From NCBI GenBank assembly GCA_018417955.1, contig JACTVC010000003.1, positions 2,108,001-2,172,000 on the forward strand: 64,000 nucleotides of DNA, given 5' to 3'. Of this stretch, positions 45,040 to 56,734 are shown one piece after another (within the stretch, counting starts at the first letter, position 1; each line of letters begins with the position of its first letter). A program made the translations under genes and the position numbers. The notes under the pieces were generated by a model. The model was given only the letters and a program-made list of their open reading frames with translations. It had not been told where the DNA came from and did not search any database. This stretch comes from Laccaria trichodermophora (taxonomy: Eukaryota > Basidiomycota > Agaricomycetes > Agaricales > Hydnangiaceae).

Positions 45040-45640
45040 GACTAACAGTCTGCTCGTTCCAATCCACCGACTTAAAGTCTGGTAGATGGCGGTTAGACCG
45101 ACTCAAAGTCTGATCTCAGGGTTCGTAGGTTGGTGAACGAAGGTGGGAGGGTGGGCTTACCTTTAGATCAGACTCCTAGCCTCGGAGTAGTGAAGAAGGA
45201 AGACGACGTGTATAGGTAGACGACCTTGCAACGATTTCCAAACTTGAATACAAATGTGTTTGGCAGTGCCCACCACAGTCAACAACACCGGACGGACATG
45301 CGGAGCAACGGCTCAATCAAGGTTCAAGCACGTTCACAAGCGTCTATTGCTTACTCTCATGCCCCAGGTTGCCAGCAGACTTTAAGTCGCTGGTTTTTGC
45401 AGACCAGACTTTGAGTTGGTTGTTCTCTGCGCCATACAGCCAGACTATAGTCGGCTGATTAGATCAGACCTCGATCACTCCTGATCTACTGGAGTACTGG
45501 ATGCCTTGTCGACGCGAACACTACGACTGCGACGTTTACTACCACCTGCAGACTATAGGTCGCTAGCTAGTTTATTTGATCTGACTTTAGCCGGTCTTTT
45601 TCTTCAGATCTTACCAGACTGTAGTCGGTTCACCTATTCA
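45040..45640. repeat. Interspersed AGACTTTAGTCGG palindromic motif cluster
   Basis: Variants of CAGACT(T/A)(T/A)AGTCGGCT, such as CCGACTTAAAGTCTGG, CCGACTCAAAGTCTGA, CAGACTATAGTCGGCTGA and CAGACTGTAGTCGGTT, recur about ten times here and again at 47008-47085 inside intron 3 of the 1047-aa gene. The core is nearly palindromic, as expected for a dimeric protein-binding site. Confidence 0.65.
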
Positions 45641-45959
45641 AATGGCGGCGCAAGTCCATTCTACATTGAACGAAGTGCACCCATTTCGACCCCAGGGCGC
45701 CTGGAATTGCGTCTTCATCACGTATGTGTTATATCATCGTTCACGCCCTTTTTGTATTTTGATAAAGTGCTTTTTTCTGCTTCAAGCGTGCTTTTTTGGC
45801 TTCTAGTGTGTTTTTCTGCTTCAAGGGCGCCCAGCCCAGCGCGCTCTGTTGGTACGTACCCCCTCTTGTGCGTTAGTTCTGGTGCTTTTTACTTACTGTG
45901 CATAAATTCGCCTTCGTAGACACATGTTTGCACATGTGCAACCTCCCTCAAGTGGAATT

Positions 45960-46320
45960 GGCATCCCAGTTCTCGACGAGCTCAAATTAGAATCGGGCAT
46001 CGATCTCAAGAATGACTGAATGGAAATCCAACGTGTTCGTGAAGCCGCCGAGAAGGCCAAGATTGAATTGTTGTCGACCACGCAAACCGAAATCAATCTT
46101 CCTTTCATCACAGCTGACGCCTCAGGTCCAATGCATGTCAATAAGAAGCTGAATCGTTCTCAATTTGAAGCTCTCATCGGACCTCTTGTTCAACGCACCA
46201 TTGAGTCTTGCAAGAAAGCTCTGAGTGATGCTCCTGTCAAGGCCCAAGAGATTTATCCTTGTTCGTGGCATGACTCGCATGCCCAAGGTCGCTGAAACCG
46301 TCAGATTTTTGACCGTTCAG
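45960..46320 (+). pseudogene. SSC1: Fragment of mitochondrial HSP70 (SSC1-type)
   Basis: Translation gives ESGIDLKND, a stop, then [53 protein letters not shown] and, after a frameshift near 46250, [13 protein letters not shown]. This is the end of the ATPase domain of mitochondrial HSP70 (compare the family's ESGIDL...MAIQRIREAAEK and [10 protein letters not shown]). A TGA replaces the Arg codon and the phase is lost, so it is a dead, captured fragment with no intron. It sits in the non-coding middle of element B. Confidence 0.85.
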
Positions 46321-46439
46321 GTTGGTCGCTGGCTGATTCCTTTTTGTGATGAATTTAATTTACCCACAGCCCATCAAGGCGGCACTCAGCGAGTCATTCC
46401 GCTACGCTGTCCCGTAGATTACCTGTGCGATATATATGG

Positions 46440-46554
46440 ACTGATGTCACGACCACGTGACCTCCCGCACTTATTTAATGGTCTCAAACTCTTACAAGCA
46501 ACTTTCCCCACTCAACCTACTATAATCTCTCAACCAATCGTCCAACTCCTTTAA
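46440..46554 (+). promoter_or_regulatory. Probable core promoter of the 1047-aa gene
   Basis: CCACGTGACC at 46453, TTATTTAAT at 46471-46479 about 76 bp before the ATG, then a CT/CA-rich leader. Inference from position and composition. Confidence 0.35.
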
Positions 46555-49500
46555 ATGTCTCATCGTACTCAAACAAGATCCAAAAACCAAACTAGACCTA
46601 GGGCCGCCCCCCTGTCGAAGCAAAATGCAGTTAGTTGAACACTGTTTTCCCCTCTCCCATATATCCATTGACGTGGCATTTCACTAGGGAGGTACTAAGG
46701 CTAGAAAAACCAAAAACAACAAGGAAGACACCATTTCCCCAGTGCGTGTCCACATATTAACCTGTCTCCCCCTCCCTGACGCTCGATGACCAGGCAAACA
46801 CAGACAAGCAGGATTCTGAATCCTCGACAGTTCAGAACGGGACTACACGCGAAGCTCTCGACTGTGTCCTCATCCCCACTCGCAACGACGCGCAAAGAAT
46901 GAACCTCGCTCAAGCAGAAGCAAGGCTGAAGGCGGCAGCAACCAATGCAAAGGCAGCAGCGAACAATGCAATGTAAGTGCACATCTTCTTACATTTTATC
47001 GTCGTGGAATCAGACTTTAGTCGATTCCGCCTTGTCAGACTTTATGTTGGCAAGGCAGTACAGCCAGACTTTAGTCGGCTGACCTGCGGCGGCACCAGAG
47101 TCACAAGCTTACGCCTTTTAACCAGTGTTCATCCGGCGCACTCTGCAGGTTCCCCCGCCCCCACGCCTGCGAATGCCCCAGCTACCAATGCCTCCTCGAA
47201 CGAAGACAAATTGCCCGAACGCGTCGACTTAATGTCTATCGGTGACTTCACCGACGATGACTTGGAGGCTATCAATTACAGTCTTCAAGGCGACCAAGGT
47301 TATCGCTTCTCGTATCCAGAAGGTGGCTATCGCCAGTATCATGGGTTTCTGCCTGAGGAGGGACCCCGCAGTCCAGCAGACGATCGGACTTTGATGTTCG
47401 ATAACGATTCCTCCACTTGGGTTCCAATTCCACCTGGGTTTACAGCCCCCCACGTTATTGAGGACTACATCGAAGCAGTCAACGATGTCCGAAAGCTTGG
47501 TCGTAACTGCAGCTCCTATGTTCACCCAGAGGCGAAGAGGGCCTTTCAAGAATTAAACAACTCTCGTGGGCCAGGTGATCCAGAACTTAAACTCGTCTGC
47601 GTCAACTATCTGTCTCGCGACGAAGAGAAGGGATTACAAGCGGGGTTGAATGAGGAGGGTGCCATTTACAAGTTCAAAAAGCCATGGGAGGAAGGTCATG
47701 TGCGCTATCACGGACACTTACCTCGAGAAGGTCGGCAAAACGCAGCTGACAGACTCACGGAAATCTGGGATGAGACCAAGAACAAATACGTCGGCATTCC
47801 TGATGACCATACCGTCCCTCATGACCCACAAGATTATGTCGATGCGGTGAACTGGGAGATTGTGCACACAGAGGAAATTCGTCGTGCAGAGGTTGCACAG
47901 GCCGCTCAACGTGCTCGGGTTAATTATGATGAATGGGACGCACCAGATCCCATGATTGAGAGTGATCTCAGCGGTTCAGATTGGGAAGAGACACGATGGG
48001 AGAAGAGGGCTCTGGCTAAGTCCAGCGGAAAACCAGTTTCGGATACGGATGAAGAAGACAAAGAGGAAGAACGCGAGATGCAGCGTGAACTGCAAGAAGA
48101 GGCGCGCTCATCAGCTGCCGTCCCTGTCGTAACTATCAAGAGGTCTGACTCAGATTTGGAGATGGGTTTGCGTGGGGGGCCTCCAACCTCATCCGATGCT
48201 TGTTGGGAGGCTTTGAGAACTTCGTTCACGCCTGCCCAAAAAGATGCAGCATGCATCTTGAGAAGCTACGGGTTGACATTGATGCCCGATGCGCTGCTCA
48301 CCGAAGCCGACGAAATTTCCTCGAAAAAGCTGTCCCTCTTGGAGTCGGCGATGTACCCAATGCTCGGAAACATTGTGTGGCAACTTGCTGGAAGGATAGG
48401 CAATCTCTATGGTCGCACAGCTCAGTTCGCCATGGAGAGGGCGGGTCTTTTCCAGAAGGAGAAGAGGGCCCCAAACCGATACAATCTATACAAGTCTTTT
48501 GCCAGCCAATCAAAACCAGAGGATGGCAATAAAGGTAGCGTTTGTTTCCTGATTGCTTGTTCATTCAGTTCTAATATTTTTCCAGAGGGTCTGCTACTTT
48601 GGAACAAAACTAACAACGAAGAATACAGAAAGCTCATGGATGGAGCAACAACAAAAGAGGAGAAAGATGAACGCATCAAGGACGCCGTAAAGTTCCTCCA
48701 GGAGCAGGTTACTGATGAGGGCACCAATGTCCGCGATGCGAGCCTCCGCTTTGCAGATAACCTCAAGGCAATCACGGACCTTGTAAGCTGTCTTCAACGT
48801 CACAAACGGGGACTAACAACAATGATTACTAGATAACTAACATCAAACGACGTGATCGCTCTTTTGACTTCGCAGGTATAATGGTTTACAGCGGGCAGAA
48901 CGCAACGGCGCGTAATAAGTCTGGTTTCTTCATGAGCTCATCGGAACTTCAAGATCTCTGCAAGCGTGAACAATGGCCAATAGCCATGCTGACAGATGTT
49001 TTCGTTAGCAAAGTCCGGTATGTAACTCTTAAATAATGTAGCTCTTCTTCTTATGCATATTCTCGTAGGGCGATGCACGCGGACCGCATAATCAGGGACC
49101 AAGTCATACAGCATGGCATGGCGTCATCGGCGACACCTTCAGTGGTCACCGAAAGATCGACTGCCGGCCCATCGACTGCCAGCCCACCGAGTGCTCGCCT
49201 ATCGACTGCTGGCCCGTCGACTGCTCAGGCGGCAAAGGCATCAATCATCACAGTTGCTGTGGATGAAAAGATCCTACCCAACGCAAAAGATCGCCAGAGG
49301 CAATTCTCCGATTTGTTTCTAAATCTTCTAAGTAGGTCGTTTTTATTCAACGTAACTCGCAGCACTTACTGTCTCACGAACTTTCTAGATAGTTACTTGC
49401 CTCAAAAAGAGCTGCGGAAGTCGGTTCCTTGGACAACATGGCCCAACCTCGCCTACCAGTTCCAACTCGTTATCACTGGATGGGATTCCACGATGCTCGA

Positions 49501-50224
49501 CGTTGGTTTCTGCAGGTCGTTTGTCTCTACAAAAATCCAGAACAGGCAATGGATGCATTTCTCCCTTCTCGTGATCAAGGGCATTCTCCAAATCAAGAGC
49601 TGGAATGCAGGTCAGTTCACATTGTGCTTCCTCAACATAAATTTGGATGACATGTATTCCTTAGATCAAAAACAGATTGCTGAAGCTGACATGCGCTTCG
49701 GTGAAATCCCGGTCATTCTCAACCAGCAGGGTCTCCCGATGGTCTTCGTCAAAGACTCAAATAAGTGGGTCCGTGGCAACTGCCTTATCTCAACTACAGT
49801 CAACAAACAGCAACACAATGGTACGCCGAGCTCTCCGGCCTCGATCTCGTCCCCTCCTCCTTCGGCAGGGCCATCCAAGAAGCGTTTGCATGACGATGCA
49901 ACATCCCTTCCCGATGAACGCGAAGATGCAAGGTCTGTGAGGGAGTACCGCCCTATTCCGAAACACAAGCAAGCGCAAGAGGAGCCTGAAGCAAAGCGCC
50001 AACGTCGTGTCTCCTTTGTCGGCCTTTCCGACAATATGTTCTACAAGAAGTACCGTCAGGCGACTCAGCCGGTTCAGCCAGTTTCGTTCTATAATCCGCT
50101 CCGAAATCAGTCAACATCTTCATCCTCTCGATCCGATCCGACATCGCAGCAATCTGTGAGTCAATCGGCACAACCAGGCTCTTCCAGGTCTCAAAAACAC
50201 GTTGGCGCTGGCAAGAAGAACTAA
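46555..50224 (+). CDS. 1047-aa agaricomycete protein of unknown function, intact, in element B
   Basis: Nine exons (46555-46629, 46688-46741, 46794-46972, 47126-48534, 48586-48782, 48833-49017, 49069-49331, 49389-49610, 49665-50224) join with consistent phases. The N-terminus is basic and low complexity. Residues around 180-330 hold two similar blocks: RQYHGFLPEEGPRSPADDRT ... DYIEAVNDV and RYHGHLPREGRQNAADRLTE ... DYVDAVNWE. The middle is acidic (SDTDEEDKEEERE) and the later part has VPWTTWPNLAYQFQLVITGW and MRFGEIPVILNQQGLPMVF, blocks I associate with an expanded, uncharacterised agaricomycete family. The Ser/Pro-rich, basic C-terminus (KKRLHDD, EAKRQRRVSF) could be a nuclear signal. It is divergent from the KDZ-strand genes. 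Function unknown. Confidence 0.8.
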
Positions 50225-52509
50225 CTAACTCTCGCATCGTCGGTCTGTTTCTGCTTCATCAACGTACCTAATGTGCTCTTTTTTAGTATTGTGGCTTGTT
50301 TTCAACAACTACATCCTCACATTGTCGTCCGTTTGTACTACATCTCTCACGCTTCATGACTTAGTAGCTAACTTGATCATTTCTAGTGCTGTCACTCCTT
50401 TCTACCTGTGTTCATGCTTTCGTGATTGATATTTGCTTACTATCATATTGTAAGTCTTCTTGATTCAATTGATGATCACATTTAACTTGGCTGTTCTTAG
50501 TAACATCACCCCATTCTACTGACTTACACTCTTGTTGTAAGTCTTTCAATTTTTAATTAACTTATAATCATCACGTTTAACTTTGCCCTTCTTAGTAATG
50601 TCACCCTGCTCTACTGACTTACACTCTCGTTATAAGTCTTTCACTTTATCATTAGCATATCTGACATGATTTTTCAAAGTAATGTTATGCACCGCTTTCA
50701 TCATGCTCTGTCACTCCTTTGCTGAATTCACCTTGCTACTTACATACTTTATTATCATAAGCCTGCTTTGTGGATAGCTGCCTTTCTTTCGTCTTTGCTC
50801 ATTTGCATTGCTTGCTATTTATTTGTCTCCCTCATTTGCATTGGACTTTTACACACTTTATGTTTGCATCGACTTAGAACTATTACTTACCTTCAAATTT
50901 TGTTACAATCTGCCATCCTAGGATATTGAAATGAGATATATCTTGGATATGTTCAGTGGAGATCATCTGTGAAAATGTCTTGCTTAAAGTCATCCAATCT
51001 TAATATTCAGATTATATTCAGATTATTCACAGCCAGTATATATTCTGTCAAGATAAATGTACCAGTTACTTGGATATATAATACCATATATACCTTCAAA
51101 TATATCTAATATAGATCTTCTGAGATATCTACCAAGTATATATGGACTTTTACATACTTTATGTTTGCATCGACTTAGAGCTATTACTTACCTTCAAGTT
51201 TTGTTACAATCTGCCATCCTAGGATATTGAAATGAGATATATATGTGAAAATGTCTTGCTTAAAGCCATCCAATCTTAATATTCAGATTATATTCAGATC
51301 ATTCACAGCCAGTATATATGCACTGTTGCTTGTATATGTACCTTCAAACATATCTAACATATATATATGTACATCTTCAGATATATCTAGCAAGTATATA
51401 TGTATACCATTACCTCCTTCAGATATATCTACCAAGTATATATGCACTGCCATTGGGATATATGCCTTGAAATATATCGCACTGGTATATATATATCCTC
51501 AAATGTATTTACCACATATATATGTACCATTATATTGACCAAGTGTAGATTTATGCCCTGAAATATATCTACAGAGGATATATGTACAGTTACTGGAATA
51601 TATATACCTTTAAACATATTTAACAAGTATATATTCTGTGATTATGTGCAACTTATTGCGATATATATACATGCAAATATATCTATGAAGTATATATGTA
51701 CAGTTACTAGGAGATATATCTTATCTATCTGGATATATTCTGTGATTATATGCAAGGATGATAGTCTCACACAGTATATATATTCATTGCGAGTGGAAAT
51801 TTACTGTGAAAATATTATTGCAAATTTATATATTGTGCATATATGTTGAACTGCTCAGGTTGAAGTCCTCCAACTTGAACTGTTGTGATCTATGATGCTC
51901 ATTTAATTCCCCAAGTCATAGTTCAAGATGTATGCTACCTCTATCAATAATTTAACATAACTTACCAGCTGTTCTGATGTGGTTGTAATCCTCCAACTTG
52001 AACCGTTGTAATCTACAATGCTCATTTAATTCCCAAGTCATAGCTTAAGATGTATGCTACATCTATCAATAATTAAACACAACTTACCAGCTGTTCTGAT
52101 GTATGCTACCTATCAAGACCAACACTACAACTTACAAGCCAGCTGTTCAGATCTATGATGTTCCTTGCCCAAGTCATACATTAAGATGTATGCTACCATC
52201 TATGAATATAACATAACTTATCTGCTGTCCTCTCCAATGCTTTAGTGTGAGGAACATCCACCTTCTCTCACCAAATACTCCAACAACAACACCCAGTTTC
52301 CCTCATTATTATATAAAAATTTAGATGGTTGTATTGATATAAGTAAGTAGTATGATGGGTATGCATGCACTGAGGAAAATATTATATCAAACTTTAGATG
52401 GTTGTACTGATATAAGTAATAGTATAATGGGTATGCATGCACTGACAAAAAGATGGTATTAAAGTATAGATGGTTGTACTGATATATGGAGTAGGAATGG
52501 TTGTATCAA
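50225..52509. other. AT-rich, gene-free part of element B with short repeats
   Basis: Contains a 95-bp duplication (about 50846-50940 and 51146-51240, sharing ACTTTATGTTTGCATCGACT), many ATATATCTACCAAGTATATATG-like units at 51100-51760, and a 135-bp duplication at about 51890-52110 (CATTTAATTCCCCAAGTCAT). No gene seen. Confidence 0.6.
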
Positions 52510-53020
52510 CCAAGTACTCCAACAACCAACTTACCAGCTTCCCTCACCAAGTACTCCAACAACAACATCCAGCTTCCTGGACCAAGTACTCCAACAACAA
52601 TGTCCAACTTCCTTCACCAAGTACTCCCACAACAATGTCCAACTTCCTTCACCAAGTACTCCCACAACAATGTCCAACTTCCTTCACCAAGTACTCCCAC
52701 AACAATGTCCAACTTCCCTCACCAAGTACTCCAACAACAGCACACAGCTTCCCTTGCCAAGTACTCCAACAACAACATCCAACTTTCCTCACCAAGTACT
52801 CCCACAACAATGTCCAACTTCCTTCACCAAGTACTCCCACAACAATGTCCAACTTCCCTCACCAAGTACTCCAACAACAACATCCAGCTTCCTGGACCAA
52901 GTACTCCAACAACAATGTCCAACTTCCTTCACCAAGTACTCCCACAACAATGTCCAACTTCCCTCACCAAGTACTCCAACAACAACACACAGCTTCCCTC
53001 ACCAAGTACCCAAACCTCTC
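52510..53020 (+). repeat. 35-bp minisatellite in right arm of element B
   Basis: About fifteen units of CCAACAACAATGTCCAACTT followed by CCCTCACCAAGTACT, the complement of the left array but with more copies. The two arms therefore differ in length by about 180 bp. Confidence 0.92.
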
Positions 53021-53478
53021 ATACATATGCTACAAACATTCAAGAAATGGTGGCCAAAATGCTGAAAAATGATAGGTAAATTACCTAGAAAATATGTCCC
53101 CCATCTGAAAAAAACACAAGTTTTTTTAGGAACTGGGACCCCAAACACCCCTAGTGGCTGAAGAAATATATCCTTGGTCAATCCCAGCTGCAAAATATAT
53201 CCTGAGTCCATCCCAGACCAGAAATATATTTCTGCAGTGTGACAGTCACAATTCAGGGTCCAGGCATAAGAAATATATTTGGAGTCCATCTCAGTGAAGA
53301 AATATATTTTGGGGTGTGTGACACACTAGAAATATATTTGGTGTGACATTGGAGGTCAAAATATATTTAGGTAAAAGTGGAGATATACAAGCCCCAGGAT
53401 ATATACAATGTAGATATACATAGTGACATTTAGTCCCGTAGTATTCATGGAGTTTGCAAGACTAATAGTCAGTTCTTA

Positions 53479-53494
53479 GTGGGTGACTGAAGTG
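53479..53494 (-). repeat. Outermost 16 bp of the right TIR of element A
   Basis: GTGGGTGACTGAAGTG, followed by the direct repeat CTCATAA (53495-53501) and then the last base of element C (53502). Confidence 0.85.
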
Positions 53495-53502
53495 CTCATA
53501 AC

Positions 53503-54934
53503 TCAGCTGGCCCAACATGATTATGCATACTGTAGGAAGTACAGATATACAAAGCACTACATGTAGTGCAAGAGGATGGCAAGACTGCTGACAAGATGGT
53601 GGTTCAAGACAAAAGATCAATATATTATGTAAGATATCCAAATCTAGCTATATACCACTGTTTGACTATGGCCTCTGGGCATTCCCTTCCAATCCTATAT
53701 CACATTTACCTACAGAGAGTACCTACATATACATTGAAAGCAACAACCAGTATTATCCTCCATTTTTCTCTAAATTTTTCCTAGTCTTTTATAGTTAATT
53801 TCAAGTAGATTACTACATATGGAAAGTTCTCCTGGACTCTGACCATGCTCCCCAATATTGCACAAGCAGTAACTTTCCCTCAATTTCTTATTGCAATTTT
53901 TAACTCAAAAAGTGCAAATAACCTCAGTTGAAAATATGCTATGTAACATTGTCATCAATAGTGCACATTGCCCCCCATTTGTTTCTGATTTGTCTTCTAT
54001 TTTTATTGCTATATTTCCTTTCAGGAAACGTTCATTATTCTACATCATCAAACCATCAATTTTTATGGGAGAATAGTGTTAGAGGTAGTAAAAAAATCCT
54101 TGAGAAAAGAGGGTAATAAACTAGTGTTTTTATAAACTCAGAGGACTCATAACATCATTGCTGACAATGAGCACCATATTCCAATTTTCTCTAATTTTTG
54201 TGCTATTTTCTTCCATTTGAGAAAATGCACCTGGGACCCTTGAAACACCTCCAACATATCTTGTGGATAAGATTCAGACCAATGGACCAGAAGTCAAGTA
54301 GTGATTTGTGGTTGGTGGCAGATGTCTCATCTACAATGAACACTGGAATGAATGCTTCCACTACCTATACAAAGTTGCCACCCATCCCCTGGTGCATAAC
54401 ACCATCAACATCAAATGCATCCTCATATACATGGTAGACATGATCCTGCAGCATTAAAACACAAAGCTGCATGGGAAGACACCACAATGGCTCAACATGG
54501 TAAGCAAATGCAAGTGGATCAACACTGTTGTTTTTAACATTTTATCACAGGGCTTCTTTGCCTCATGGACAGCACTGTCATATACGCCTGCACATTGAAC
54601 TGTCCTAAGGATTGAGTGACTGGTTTACAGAAGGCAGAATACAATGTAATCAATTCATGGTGCTTTGCAGGGTAGGCAGATTAATACAATGTAATATAAT
54701 AAATTGTTAAACAACAATTCAGAAAACGTCTCCTCAATCCTGAAGTAGTAAAAGAGTTGTATATTGTCCAAGGCATAATACTGGGCAAACCTGAGGATAT
54801 GACCAGGAATGCATGCACCAACTAAAAATAACAAAGAGGAATATGTAGGGGGTGCTGCCATTGAACAGACTGGTGTTAAAGGTGTGAAGGGTACTCACTG
54901 CTATTCTACTACTTGCACACATGTAGTAGTATCA
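53503..54934. other. Gene-free flank right of the nested elements
   Basis: No gene recognised; moderately AT-rich. AAACTCAGAGGACTCATAAC at 54134-54153 is a copy of the end motif seen at 5601, 56382 and 62226, in the orientation of a right end. Confidence 0.5.
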
Positions 54935-55809
54935 AAATGAGTCTACACTGAAGGGAATTGAGCCACAGGAAGGTCTTGGGCAGAGTTTAGAATAAGTTCA
55001 AAAAACACGAAATTACAAACAGATGTACCTCCACAAGGGGTCAACGGATTCATAAGTGGTTTGTTGGAGCATTTTTGAGATGTGAAGTAGTGTCCAAATG
55101 AGTCCCCATTGAAGGAAATTGAGCCATAGGAAGGTCATGGGCAGACTTCATCATAAGTCCAAAAAACATGAAAGTACAAATAGAAGTACCTCCACGAGGG
55201 GTTGACAGATTCGCAAACAGTTTCTTGGAGCATTTTTGGGATGTGAAGCACTATCCAAACAAGCCTACATTGAGGGAAATCGAGGCACAGGAAGGTCTTG
55301 GGCAGAGTTTAGCAGAAGTGCAAAAACATGAAAGTACAAATAGATGTACCTCCACCAAGAGTTGACGGTTTCATAAACGGTTTGTCGGAGCGTTTTCGGG
55401 ACGTAAAGTAGTATCCAAACGAGTCTACGTTAAAGGAAATCGATGCACAGGAAGGTCTTGGGCAGAGTTTAGCAGAAGTGCAAAAACACGAAAATACAAA
55501 TAGATGTACCTCCACGAAGAGTTGACGGTTTCGTAAACGGTTTGTCGGAGCGTTTTCGGGACGTAAAGTAGTATCCAAACGAGTCTACGTTAAAGGAAAT
55601 CGATGCACAGGAAGGTCTTGGGCAGAGTTTAGCAGAAGTGCAAAAACACGAAAGTACAAACAAACATACCTCCACGAGGAGTTGACGGATTCGTAAACGG
55701 TTTCTTGGAGCGTTTTCGGGACGTGAAGCACGATCCAAACGAGTCTACGTTGAAGCGAATCGAGCCACAGGAAGGTCCTGGGCAGAGGTTGGCATTAGGG
55801 CAAAAAGAC
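54935..55809 (+). repeat. 160-bp satellite, divergent array, about 5 units
   Basis: Units spaced 160 bp share GTACCTCCACGAGG...GTTGACGG, TTGGAGCGTTTTCGGGA, CCAAACGAGTCTACGTT and GGAAGGTCTTGGGCAGAG. The same backbone, more diverged, is seen in the array at 56735. Confidence 0.88.
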
Positions 55810-55915
55810 GAGTCACGGCATTGCCCGAAAATGACGTACTTCCTTTGCGGGCTACCTTCAAAATGCAAGGTAGCCCGCAAGGGAAGTACGTCATTTTCGG
55901 AAATTTCCGTGACTC
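55810..55915. repeat. Hairpin element, copy 1
   Basis: Core 55825-55900: CCGAAAATGACGTACTTCC running into GGGCTACCTT, a short loop, and the complement ending CATTTTCGG; outer arms GAGTCACGG/CCGTGACTC extend the palindrome. It sits exactly where the satellite changes direction. Confidence 0.92.
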
Positions 55916-55984
55916 AACTTCAGCAGAATATTCACCATTATCCTCACAACTTCTCAGCACCTTCCTGCAGTCCGTTTCGCTTGA

Positions 55985-56381
55985 GCGTGGACTCGATTCA
56001 ATACCTACGCATTCCACGAACAAGCTCCACAAAACCGTTTACAAAACGGTCAACTTCCCATGGAGGTAAGTATCACTTTGTATATTCGCATTTTTGCACT
56101 CATGCTCACAAGCTCTCAGTACCTTAATCTGGACCGTTTGGCGTGCGCGTGGGCTCGTTCGGATAGCCTCAAACTCCCTGAAAACAGACCACCAAACCGT
56201 TTGTGAAATGGTTGAGGCCTCGTGGAGGTAGGTCACTTTGTATATTCGCTTTTTTGCACACATCCTCACAAGCTCTCAGTGCCTCATTCTGGTCCGTTTG
56301 GCATGGGCGTGGGCTCGTTCGGATACCCCCATACTCCCTGAAAACAGTCCAGAAAACTGCTTTCAAAACGGTTGAGGCCTT
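55985..56381 (-). repeat. Satellite units in inverted orientation
   Basis: Read on the minus strand these show CCTCAACCGTTTTG..., GGGTATCCGAACGAGCCC and CAAAAAAGCGAATATACAAA, the same satellite as on either side but reversed. About 2.4 units. Confidence 0.8.
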
Positions 56382-56422
56382 GTTACGAGTCCTCTGAGTT
56401 TACGAAGAGACTCGTTTATTCC
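56382..56422 (+). repeat. GTTATGAGTCC end motif, copy
   Basis: GTTACGAGTCCTCTGAGTTT followed by ACGAAGAGACTCGTTTATT, matching the motif at 62226 and the left end of element C at 5601. Confidence 0.75.
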
Positions 56423-56734
56423 CCAGGATCTCAAGACTTTTTTCAGCGCGGTAACGCTGAAATTTGACTTTCTCCCACGAAAGTGATTTCTTCCCACGAT
56501 CAGCTGCCTGCTTAGCATTGACGGCTTTGCTAGTTTACTTTACTATTCCTTACCTATCACTTGCTTTTAGTCCTATACAAGTTGTGATTAATGTAGGTGG
56601 TAGCTGAGGTACTGCCCTATTTGGCTGTCAGACTCTAACATATGAATATATTGCCTCTATTTCACATTTATGTAACAATAGTTCTTTATATTGAAGATAT
56701 AATGATTAAGGACATGACAATTTTTGTGGCATAT
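56423..56734. other. Spacer before the main satellite
   Basis: No gene or repeat recognised. Confidence 0.4.

Larger units (their letters stand above)
37379..53476. mobile_element. Element B: 16.1-kb KDZ element inserted in the right TIR of element A
   Basis: Ends AGAACTGACTATTAGTC at 37379 and its complement ending at 53476, with TA on both sides (37377-37378, 53477-53478). The arms match from 37379 to about 38185 against 53476 back to about 52510, including a 35-bp minisatellite. Removing B restores a continuous TIR for element A that aligns with the left arm, an internal empty-site proof. It encodes a KDZ transposase, a 777-aa protein and a 1047-aa protein, all with open frames. Confidence 0.9.
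10338..53494. mobile_element. Element A: about 27-kb TIR element with Plavaka transposase and cargo (contains nested element B)
   Basis: The left terminus reads CACTTCAGTCACCCACTAA at 10338; its complement ends at 53494. The arms match for about 500 bp: 10338-10838 against 36895-37378 plus 53479-53494, the right arm being split by element B. CTCATAA flanks both ends (10331-10337 and 53495-53501). Without B the element is 27.06 kb. Genes reach close to both TIRs: the left WD40 gene stops 26 bp from the left arm and the small gene at 36252 stops 12 bp from the right arm. The only transposase inside the TIRs, apart from B, is a Plavaka-type tnp2 protein, consistent with CACTA-like ends, although a 7-bp duplication is longer than the 2-3 bp usual for CACTA elements. 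Confidence 0.82.

Noticed and set aside
37379..53476. LTR retrotransposon interpretation of the B arms
   Set aside because: The arms are inverted, not direct, and no reverse transcriptase, integrase or primer-binding site is present.
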